Positions 45,401-55,939 of a stretch of DNA of 64,000 nt are shown piece by piece. The stretch is from Prunus persica. Taxonomy: Eukaryota; Streptophyta; Magnoliopsida; Rosales; Rosaceae. The stretch lies in the NCBI RefSeq assembly GCF_000346465.2, contig NC_034009.1:44732240-44796239 (forward strand). Reading direction: 5' to 3'. Below the pieces are notes generated by a model. The model was not told the DNA's origin. It worked only from the letters and a program-made list of their open reading frames with translations, and did no database searches. Each line of letters begins with the position of its first letter. The stretch's first letter is position 1. A program made the position numbers and the translations under genes.

Positions 45401-47012
45401 AAGTTGTAGTTCACTCAGATCATAAACCTCTTCAATTTTTAACTACACAGTCTAAGTTGCAGCATGCTCGCCATATGAAATGGATGTCTTACCTACAACA
45501 ATTCAATATTGTGATAAAGTACAAGAAAGGAACAACTAATAAGTTGGCAGATATGTTATCCAGACCACCTACACCAGTTAGTTCCGCATTGCTGGTGGCT
45601 ATGCAAATCCAACCCATTGTTCCTTCTGAATATGCCAAAGGGTATGACACAGATACTGATTTCAACTCAGCATATGCCAAGCTACAACAAGGAAAGACTA
45701 GTGAGTTCCAATTGAAGGATGGACTAATGTACAAGGGAACACAATTGTGCATTCCAGAAGATGGCGACAGATTGCAGTGGATTCGTGAGGCTCATACTTC
45801 CAAAGTAGCAGGACATTTTGGAGTTGAGAAGACTTTATTGAATCTTCGTCGCTATGTGTATTGGCCAAAGATACATCTCGATGTTTCACGATACATTCGA
45901 GGTTGTGTTCTATGCAACACATCAAAGCCTTCCAATAGAAAGTTAGGACTGTATCTTCCATTGCCAGTACCTAGCCGACCTTGGGAGAGTATCTCGATGG
46001 ATTTCTTAGGTGGATTGCCTAAAACCAAGTCTAGAAGATCGTTACTGGAGAAGGAGCTGCTAAGTTATTTTTCCAACATGTTTGGAAGTATTTTGGCTTA
46101 CCTACATCGATTATTTTTGATAGAGACAGTCGATTCTTAGGCCATTTCTGGAGGTCTTTATGGGAAATGATGGATACTAGATTGAAAAGAAGTACTGCAT
46201 TTCATCCACAGACAGATGGGCAAACAGAGGTTGTAAACCGGACTATGGTACACTTATTGAGGGGTTACAATTCAAAGCATCCAAAGACTTGGGATGAAAG
46301 TCTCCCTTACTTACAATTTGCTTTTAACCGAGCAATTCATGGTTCCACACTCAAATCTCCATTTGAGGTTTGTTTGGGTTATTTACCCCAGAGTCCTTTT
46401 GATTTAGCATTCACTATGAGTGACCAACCATTAAGTGGGAAAGAAGAAGAAGAACATATTCGAGCAAAAAAATTTCTCGAACGAGTCAGAAAGATTCATA
46501 TTGAAGTAGAGGCACAATTGAAACGTTCTCAACAACGGTATAAAGCTCGCCATGATAAGCATCATGTGCCATGTAACTTTAAAGAAGGTGACCTAGTATG
46601 GTTACACCTTGGAAAGGAGCGGCTAACCGGTGAAGGCAAGAAGCTGAAGCCTATTCGTTATGGACCGTTCAAGATCATCAAACAAATTGGTGATAATGCC
46701 TTTCAACTTGAATTACCACCATACATGCATATGTACTCGGTCATCAATGCCGAAAATCTTAAACTTTTTGAGCCATCTCTACTTGATGATGATCCCGAAG
46801 AAGACACTCGTCTTCCATCAGTTGATGACTTGCAGATTGAACAAGAAGATGCTTTGCAGCAGGATTGTATATTGGAACAAAAGGTTCGTGAGACTCGACA
46901 TGGAAAGTATGAGTATTTTCGTATTGGTAGTAAAGGGCAACTTCCCAGCAAATCGAAATGGTATATTCGAGACAAGGCAATAATAGAGTTTCCTCATCTC
47001 AATGTAGCTTGA
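42493..47012 (+). pseudogene. Ty3 Gag-Pol polyprotein, integrase deleted in part
   Basis: A single 1215-codon frame (42493-46140) contains a coiled N-terminus, the Gag core (WWKSYQRRYD, W..FR..F), a CCHC knuckle (CDHCQTSRHAKDKC), protease (IIDPGSQKNLIS, residue 414 Asp; DPG rather than DSG/DTG), RT with YLDD at 44785-44796, RNase H (DASNYAMGAVL) and the integrase HHCC finger (45780-45920). After about 46040 the catalytic core loses the stretch holding the first acidic residue, and the frame shifts. The rest of integrase continues in another frame at 46167-47012 (AFHPQTDGQTEVVNRT, GPFKII...NAENLK). A possible chromodomain-like tail ends it. This copy cannot integrate on its own. Confidence 0.9.
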
Positions 47013-47032
47013 CCAGGAGCTCAAGCATCTTA

Positions 47033-47045
47033 GATGGGGGAGCCA
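47033..47045 (+). other. Polypurine tract of the Ty3 element
   Basis: GATGGGGGAGCCA directly before the 3' LTR TG; primer for plus-strand synthesis in LTR elements. Confidence 0.85.
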
Positions 47046-47450
47046 TGATCTAGGAGGATCTACCAACAAAAATAAACATAATATAATATAATTATAATTT
47101 ATTATATTATATTATGTTATTAAGTTATTTAAAACCATAAAAACTAATGGTTTATAACGAATTGTTATAAACCATAAAAAGTTAATGGTTCAAATTAAGT
47201 AAGATTTTAGGCCATTCATTCTTTATGGCTTAAAATAATTTACTATTTTAGTTTAGTTAATTTTAGCAACCGAACCTTGTATAAATATGTAAGTTATTCA
47301 TTGAAATGAGCAAGCAATTCAAAAAGGCAGAACTCAAAGCAGTTCCTTAGCTTCTTCCTTTTGTTTCTCTAATTGTCTTAAAATTCCTTTCGTTCCCTTA
47401 TTCCTATAAACTAGGAATTCATAGTTCTATCGACTAGAAGTTTTGGATCA
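47046..47450 (+). repeat. 3' LTR of the Ty3 element (405 bp)
   Basis: Ends TGATCT...TTGGATCA; matches the 5' LTR apart from about four substitutions and the extra 51 bp at about 47320-47372. The longer form is probably ancestral, because the difference sits between short matching bases, as a deletion in the 5' LTR would leave. Confidence 0.95.
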
Positions 47451-48518
47451 AGCTTGGTTTTGGAGTTTTTGGATATCCCTTGAAGCTTTGGAATGGTTTG
47501 ATTATGTGGGTACTTAGCAGAAGTACATATATTTCGTTTGGTGAAGTTGTATTTGAGATTCAAGGAGTTGGAAAGTTGTATTTGAACTTTGCTTTGAAAT
47601 TCTGCGAATAGAAGCTCAAGAGGAAAAAAAAATCCTCTCATCTTACGTTTCTATATTTCTTTGCGTTTACTCTTTGTCTTGTGAACCATTCGAAAAAATT
47701 GTAGGTGGGTTTTCTTATTTACCCAAAAGAAAAGGAAAGAAAACTAAAATTTGTAGGTGGGTTTTGGAGTTTTTGAAACGAGGGGTTAGTTAATCCTCTT
47801 TATGCCAAACCCACCTGCCACACCTAAGTTGCCAACATTCCATATGCTGACGGTCTTAAAACAAATAAAAAGAGGCGGGGGAAATGAGAATATCTGTCAA
47901 CAATCCAGTTTAGTTGGTATTTGACAGGTTATTTATCTGAAAATTATAAAGAATAGAATTGAGAGTTTAGAATAATTATCTCAAAAATTCGAGAATCATA
48001 ATAATTACAGTATCCATTCTAAATAAGTAAATATGTCATGAATAATATACAATAATTTTTACTATTTCCGCTTGTGTTTCTTTGTTAAAAAATAAACATT
48101 AGGGTGACAACTTTTGTTTAACGTTCTCTCTTTTTCTTCTCTATTGCCTAAAACTGAAAGTCCAATCTTTGTGTTTTCTTTTGGGCATGGCCCTGTCTTT
48201 TCACCGAAAAAAAAGAGTCCAATATTTGACTCATGCTTGACATTTTTGGCATGTTGGTTACTTCAATTGCAAGTTTTCAACCACACAATCGACGTTAATG
48301 ATCAATGATTGAGAAAGACAATATTGAATTTGAGCAGAAATTATTATATGGTATTGGAATATAATTATGTTATATAATTGGTTCACATGTATTAATATAG
48401 GTGGACGACATGACAGAGACGACATCTTTTTGAAGCTTGAACTTAGTTTGTCAGGTTTGTTCATTAATGGTAAGGTATCCGTTCTAAATGTAATAAATTT
48501 CTTAGGTTTTAGAGGAGT
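47451..48518. other. Repeat-derived intergenic sequence
   Basis: Begins with the last bases of the right arm. 47590-47925 repeats, in direct orientation, parts of 41300-41860. The rest to about 48400 is AT-rich and unrecognised. 48405-48518 is an inverted copy of the SMU1 intron 15-derived block (26874-26990). No gene. Confidence 0.6.
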
Positions 48519-48681
48519 ACCATGCCCAAATCGAGACCAGTACATATTCTGGGATGCTTTCCACCCAACAGCAGCAGCTAACATCATAATTGGGAGGAAA
48601 GCTTTCAATGGGGACCTTAGCCAGGTTTATCCCATGAACATACAGCAGCTTGCCACTCTTAACATTAAAAGAAGCCCATAG
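48519..48681 (+). pseudogene. GDSL last-exon fragment, plus strand
   Basis: Reads QYIFWDAFHPTAAANII and on to NIKRSP with the stop at 48679-48681. This is the best preserved of the isolated last exons, with Asp and His intact. It starts at the same junction with SMU1 intron sequence as 26873, so this is an inverted copy of that fused segment. Confidence 0.9.
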
Positions 48682-49027
48682 AAAACTTGAGATATTTCTT
48701 GTCATTTTCGTAGTTCTATTCTACCGTGTGGATCTATCCATTTTGATTTGACAACTTTGTTTGAGTGGAAAATGTAAATAACATGAACATCAAAGACTCT
48801 TGTCCATGCTTGTGAGAACCTGGTTATTCCATTAAAAACCCTCCTTTTTCTTTTTATCATGCTAAACGACGGTCAGAATCAGCCAATCAATGTCAACTTT
48901 ACATTTGCCGTGTTCGATTTGCTGTACAACCTGTGCCTTGCGTTGTGCTTAACCTAACTTTCACTTGAATTTCCATCTACTTTGAGTGAGTAGTATTTCA
49001 AAACCTCTTCTCCCTCAAAAGCTCTTA
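48682..49027 (+). repeat. Copy of the UGT promoter/leader without a UGT gene
   Basis: Matches, inverted, the region between the GDSL fragment and the UGT-C start (26395-26713), down to the leader 'ccctcaaaagctctta' just before where the UGT ATG would be. At 49027 it switches to unrelated sequence. Any promoter activity kept here would drive transcription to the right, toward SMU1's 3' end. Confidence 0.82.
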
Positions 49028-49703
49028 AATTACCTTAGGATGACTAACAATGTCTAGAGGGGGTGAATAGGCCAATTTAAAATTATAATCAATAAATATA
49101 AATAAACTTCGGTAGCATGATTGAAATGACTTATCAATCCTGAAATGTGCTTAGCATAAAATAAAGGAACACGCAGAGAATTATTTTATGTGGTAAAACC
49201 CTACCTCTGGGGAAATTCCACGGGACTCCTCGTGTCCAAAACAAATCCACTATAAAATGATGATTACAAGAAATACTTACACACTTATCCTAAACATTCT
49301 AGATAATGTTTACCGAGCTAGTTCCAACAATTGTGATAAATGAAGGCAATACGGTTAAATTATAAAAGTTTAATTATTGAAGGAATTATAAAGTTTTGAT
49401 TGATATTTGAACCTGGTTCTACTACAGAGAAACCAAAAGACACCATACCACAGAGAAACCAAAAGACATTTTTTTTTTCTCTCTCATGAAAAACACAAGA
49501 CAGAGAAAGTCATCCCCACCGTAAGAAATGGCGGAACACCATTTTACCAATACCAGAAAAGGCAGGAAGGAGGAATTGACCCAAAAAACAGTAGGAGGAA
49601 AACTCCAGAAACCCATTCTACCAATTTCAGGCATTCCTTCTCAAAGACTAGCTCCATGTATGTAATTAGGCCCATCTCCATCTAGAAAAACTAACAGCGA
49701 CTG
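49028..49703. other. Mixed repeat fragments
   Basis: 49028-49316 looks like an LTR-type or other dispersed repeat ('ctagagggggtgaatag', 'ggtaaaaccctacctctgggg'), but I could not set its ends. 49317-49426 is a copy of the module seen at 15735, 28025 and 34435. 49427-49703 has a short duplicated 'cagagaaaccaaaagaca' and nothing else recognised. Confidence 0.45.
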
Positions 49704-50447
49704 TAAGGATTTAAATATCGGCCGATATATCCTTATTTTTATGTGTCGATACAGATACAGGGGTAAAGCCTATTTCTTCCCCCTTATCGGCGATATATCC
49801 CCGATATCCTCGATATTTACCGATATTTCCCTATATTTCCATATACCAGACAAATAACCCAGAAATTTGTCTCAAGTTTTGAAAGTAATCATAGATCTCA
49901 ACCACTGAATCAATGTCAAAAACCAAGCTCTAATACGTAGTAGCTTCTCCTTCTCTTCTCAGTCATTTTGACTATCTTGGCTCTTCCTCGCTCCTCTCTC
50001 TTGTTACTCGTTTTCTTGTGTGTTTGATTTTATTTTTCACCTAATCTTCCATCTCTCATTTCCTTTATCATTAAGTCTCACTCTTGTAATATAATGTTGG
50101 GTTATGTATTAATCGGTCGGGTTGGGTTATGTTTGAATAATGTTGTCTTTGATGTGTTAAGTCTAATTGTATTTAATTTTAGAATTTTCATTGCGCATTA
50201 TATACACGTAAATTTCATCATATGCATATCTTATACTCAACATATTTTAAAATTTATTTGTTCAATACATTCATTGATAATTTGCTTAATATTTATGAAA
50301 GTTTCCCTTCAAAATTCCGTGTTTTTAAGCCAATATCTGTCTTTTTCGTCAATTTTCTCAAATACCCAAAACGACATCGATTATCCCCCAAAATAACCAT
50401 AAATTAAAGGCCTGATAATATCTGTATCGCCGATATTTTCATCCTTG
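49704..50447. mobile_element. Non-autonomous TIR DNA transposon, 744 bp
   Basis: The ends TAAGGATTTAAATATCGGCC and the inverse of 'cgatattttcatccttg' match with a few mismatches. AGCGACTG flanks it at 49696-49703 and 50448-50455 (8 bp, or 9 including the next T). It is hAT-like by duplication length, but a Mutator relationship is possible. The interior contains many 'cgatat' repeats near both ends and no coding region. Confidence 0.8.
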
Positions 50448-50699
50448 AGCGACTGTAGCTGGCAGTTGCTCCCTTAGCGAATGAATGTGGTTAGCAATCC
50501 TCCAAAATCAAAAGGCAAATTAGTTTATGTAGCAAAATCAATGACATTCTTCGTTGGCAACAAAAAATAAATAAATAAATAAAACAGCTTTTCAATTTTA
50601 TGTAACTAAATAAAGATGCGATGCAATTGACCCAAAAAAAGAAAAGAAAAGCTATGTGATGCAAAATCTTGACCTAGAAGTGTTTTTTGGTTATATTGC

Positions 50700-50701
<2 letters not shown>

Positions 50702-50749
<48 letters not shown>
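50702..50749. repeat. (GA)n microsatellite
   Basis: About 24 uninterrupted GA units, roughly 120 bp beyond the SMU1 stop codon, in its 3' flank. Confidence 0.95.
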
Positions 50750-50752
<3 letters not shown>

Positions 50753-50868
50753 TTTCCAAATCCACCCACATTCTGTGTTTCATAAACCACAAAAAAAAAA
50801 AAATGCATGTCAAGATTCCAAATTCACCCAGAAATAAATTCACACAGAGCACACAAGGCAACGCAGAT

Positions 50869-53800
50869 TCAAGGCTTCCATAACTTCATTGTGCAGTCTT
50901 CACTATATGTGGCTAGAAGATTCCTGTGAGGATGATGAGTTAAGCCAATTACTGTCTTTTCATGGACCTGCAGATGACAAGAAAAAGAACGTTATTAACT
51001 CCAGCAATCATGCATGCATTCTTAAGTTTTAATCAAACACAATCAAAAGTGCCTTTTCTAAGCTCATCTAAAGAACGTGTTCTGGGTGCAGTCAGATTTA
51101 AGCAAACAAACAGTAGAATCCCAAACATCCACAACCACACACACTCATGGATGTGAACGGTGCAAGATTTAGTGACCAGAAATGGCTTGAATTGAACATG
51201 TCAAGCACTCCTCTAAAACCTAAGAAATTTAAGACATTTAGAACGGATACCTTACCACCAGTGAACAAACCTGACAAACTAAGTTCAAGCTTCAGAAAGA
51301 TGTCATCTATATATGCTTATGAAAATGTCATCAGATATCTCTGTTGGCCTTTTGGCTGAGACTAGGCATATAAAGATATCATCAGCCAGCCCAAAAGGAC
51401 CATTGTATTTTCTTTCTTTTTCCTCAACTGTATCAGCCTCATCTATCAAACTAGACAATAACCAATCATGACTAGTGACGATATTTATAAGCAAACAAAC
51501 TTTCGAATTCTCATTCACACATTATGTGTAAAACATGTGAAACTTGGTCAACGTACACCTTGGAACATAAGGTTCATGCCAAATAGAAAGCATCTAACTA
51601 GACATTTGCAACAGTTTGGGTGATCACACTTGGATCAGTTGAGCAACCAAAACTGGGTGGAAATGCTAGAAGATCCTGGTCTCAATGAAGTGTCAAAAAT
51701 GTCAACTTAACACAACCCAAAAAAAGAATCACTACAAAGTGTCAATTGTCCTTTCATCTTATATGGTCAATTTAGCAAAATTGTAAATTCTTGGTTATTG
51801 TGATTCCAAAATGTGCAACAAGTAGAACATTTGGAAGCCCAAGTTCAGTACCATCTCAATCTCCATTAACAAAATCCTACCTTCATTAGATGCTCTAATT
51901 TGCCAGACTGGTTACTGAAACAGTATAGATTCCTGCATATAGATGAATACTTTATCACAGAGCTGATGATCACAATTTCTTAGACACAATTTTAGGAAAG
52001 GAAAGAGCATGATAAAAATTTGAGCATGATAAAAATTTAAACACTGTAAATTAACAAATGGAATAAGAGCATGATAAAAATTTGATCTTTTACGTTTATC
52101 TGGAATACTCTGACCAAAAAACAAAAGTTCATCTGGATTACCTGTCTTCACCAACACAGTAAATCCATTCCCCTTTTGGTGACACACAAGCTGCCAAAAA
52201 ATCTCCACCTTCTTTTTTACCAGATGAAAAGCTCTTCACAACCTAAACCATAATAATCAGAAGTCCCAATTATAATAAATTGACTTGCACTCATCAATGA
52301 AACAACAGATATTGGCTTTTGAACGTGCACACTTCAAATGAAACTATAAGAAATGTTCAACATATGAATGGACCTAAATAAATTTCATAATTAACTGTGT
52401 CAATAATATGATTTGGCTTGATCAGAGTTTCTAATCAATAATTAGAATTGGACATTATCTGGGTTGCTGCTTAATTTTAACTTCAGCAAAATACCCCAAA
52501 ATGTCGCTGAATTCACCGAAATATCAGGGAAGAACTACCTCCATCCCTTCTATCTATATCAGTGGTCCAAAATCCCAATAAACGGGATTATTGACAGATA
52601 TTCTCATCCTTATAAATAAACTTTCCCCCGCCTCTTTTCATTTGTTTTAAGACCGTCGGCATATGGAATGCTGGCAACTTAGGTGCGGAGGGTGGGGTTG
52701 GCAATAAGGGGATTAACTAAATCGGACGATCGAAGAAATGAGAGATCAAGGCAGGTTTAATTCTTTCCAAGCTTAAATAAATATTATAGATAAAGAAATA
52801 CTAGCAACTAATCAAGAAAAACTCTATTGTTTATTAATTAGGAAGATCCTTTATGAAGAGAAAATCAAAGTTGCTAAATTTAGAAACTGGGACGTGCCAC
52901 ACATGATCCAAGTTTGCATATGCTGGGCTCTGGTACCACTCCAGCATCGCCATGCCACAATATGAAAGTAATTACGTCCTCCAACATGTTCTTCAGGAGG
53001 TTCTATGTTAGACAAAATTGGGTCTTTTAGCAGTAATCCCCAAAAGCAACACTTTTAAGCAACAAATCCCTTCTCTTGTTCTACTTAGTTTTAAGCCCTC
53101 AAGTTCTGTTGTTTAGTTTTACGGCCTCAATTTGTTGGGGCTTTTAGCAATAAGCCCTCAATTTATGTTGATGGTCAATTTAAGCCCCAATACTAACATA
53201 CATCTGTCGTCCAGTAATGATGAATAGCAGAAAGGGAACCATCCTTAAATTTTATAGTTACGACCAAAATCTGGCTTTATCCCGAAATTCATTTGTCCCT
53301 AACCCGCTAAGTCTTCAAGAATTCTTCTGCTTTTTCCAGCAATTAGATTTCCTTTTAAAAAGGAATTATTCAAAATCTCAACAATACGGTCTAAAACAGT
53401 TCAAACATCAAGTCATAGGGCAAGCTTTTAATATGTGATCCAACTTCCAGTACCAAATTGATTGAAATGAGTTAAACAACAATATGTAAAAAGTAATTTC
53501 TCTTGTATTTTAACGTAAATATCTACCTGTCCTTGAAGTGTCATGACATATATTGATGATGTCCTATTGCATACAATGATGTGATCCGTATTTTTTGGGT
53601 AAAGATGAACTGAATTCACAGCAGCATCAGTTCCCTAACCGTTCCACCAAAAACAAAGAACACAAATAAGATACCTAAACAGTAAAAGCAAAATCTTAAA
53701 TGAAATATAGTTAGGTTGCTCTAGCTTATAAAACAAGATGCACAATATATCTTTTCTTTCTTGAATAGAAAATATAAAAAAAGTATACCTTTAAAGGAGG

Positions 53801-55905
53801 AGGTGGTTTAAATGTCTGTAGACAGTCAGTAGTCTTCAAATCCCAGACCTATAAACGATAATGTTCTGTTATGCCCCAAAAAAGGGAAAAGTTTAGAGCA
53901 ACAACAGCATCTATGAATTACAAATACGGAAATACATATTGTGAGAAACTTACCTTGACTGTGCCATCACTAGATGCAGTAATTACACGAGTTCCATCAC
54001 TTGTAAATATTGCATCATTTACATAATAAGAATGGCCACGAAATTCTTTCAACAACTTCCCGGATTTTAGGCCATGGATTCTACATCAGTCATAAGCACC
54101 CACAAATTTAAAATTATAGCAACCAAACGAGTATATATAATAAAATAAAAGGAGTTGTGTGTGGCGGCCAATAACCCAAATTAAACGGAAAAATCATAGC
54201 AACCAAAGAATTAAAAAAAACAAAGGAGATGCAAGTAATTATTATATAACCAGTACACAATGCACACTTCAATTGATGTGCCACTCTAGGACAGATACAC
54301 AACAAGAAATGTGAAAAGATTTAATAATACCTTGCAGTGTTGTCAAATGATGTACTAAGTATCTGGCTTCCATCCCGAGAGAAAGAAACGCTGGTGACAC
54401 CCCGTGAATGTGCACGTTCAAGACGACGCAAGCACTGACCAGTCCTGATACGCCAAACCTGAAAGATGAATTAAGACAAATTAAGCTCAGCAACAAATTT
54501 CACTATAACATCTCCACATTGAACAAACAAAAGGAAACACATTTAATAGGAATTGTATAGATTGTCTCTATAAGCATATTCAGAAATCTCAACTACAATA
54601 TGTATGAGCTATTTCCGATAAAATAAAATTTGACCAAAGGCAACTACACCAAAACATAATCAGGAAAAGAAAAAATAACCGAACATTTACATGAAACAAG
54701 CCACACCCTCCATAAACACTCCGCACCAAAACAAAACTGAAACAGAACTATACAATGCAATATCGTGTATAGAACACCCATATGCAACAGTTACTGACAT
54801 GTGATCATAACAAGAGGTGAATGAAGTAAACCAAAATTTGGGGGTCAATCAATCTTTTGTAGCAACCATATCATAAATTGCTTTAACCCACAACTTGGAG
54901 AAAAACTAATAAAACCATTAATAGAAACCAGAATCTGACATTAAAAACTTCATTTCACACCTCTATAAATTTGTGGAACTCCTAAAAGCACCGTATGAAC
55001 ACCAACTTTGACCAATGACATGTAAGACATTAAGGGTACATGCTAATGAATTCTTACAAAGAAGTGGGAAATTATGTACCTAGAAAAGTGACTACCTTAA
55101 ACTACATTAGTTTTAAAAATCAATAGAGCAGCTGTCCCATATTCAAATGGCATCATTTGCTCAAACATCAAAGGAGCACTGGTCTGGGGCTGTGAAAAGA
55201 ATTCGCAGACAGGTGTTTAGGAAATTTCGGGTCACAATTGAAGGACTCTGTCAGTATTGGAAGATTAATATGGTCGTATCATGGTTTCTTTCGAGATATC
55301 AACTTAAGCAATAAACACAAGAAAAATGTATCATGGATATTAACTTCTAGGAGTTAAACCAAGTAAAAGATTGCTGTATCCAACAAAACACAAACAGAAC
55401 TTACTTTGATCTTTCCATCTTGTGATCCAGAAGCAATCATCTCTGAATCTCGGGTAAAATCAACACAGAGGACAGCCTCTTCATGCATCATGAAAGTTTC
55501 CTGCAAATATGATAGCACGTCAGAAAATGCAAAAGACGACAGTCTGCTCGGATGGATGATACATTAAAATGCCCTTGTACAAGCTGTAAAACAACCAAAT
55601 CAAAGTTGCAGAAAGATCAGTTGGGCAAACGTCCATGTAGTTTAAACCAACACTATATTACCAATACCCTTTGCGAAAAAAACTTGGCTAGTTTATATGT
55701 AATCATAAACTTGCCAAATAACTCAGAACATAAAATTATATCAAACTAAAGGAATGATGCTTCATTGTGCAGTGTACAACACAATTTGTCCCTCACTTTA
55801 GATCCCTTACTTGAAGCTCCCTTTACAAGTGTGTGCGTGTGTGCATCTATATATAAAGCTATTGTGTGCATATATCCACATATATGTATACAGACACACA
55901 CAGAT

Positions 55906-55939
<34 letters not shown>

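Larger units (their letters stand above)
42097..47450 (+). mobile_element. Ty3 (gypsy) LTR retrotransposon, nearly complete, recent
   Basis: LTRs 42097-42450 and 47046-47450 begin TGATC and end GGATCA. Flanking 5-bp target duplication AGCTT is exact (42092-42096 and 47451-47455). The left arm of the inverted repeat keeps the empty site near 27165. The primer site TGGTATCAGAGC follows the 5' LTR and a purine tract GATGGGGGAGCCA precedes the 3' LTR. Pol order is protease, RT, RNase H, integrase, so it is Ty3-type. The LTRs differ by about four substitutions that I can count plus one indel, pointing to a recent insertion. Confidence 0.96.
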
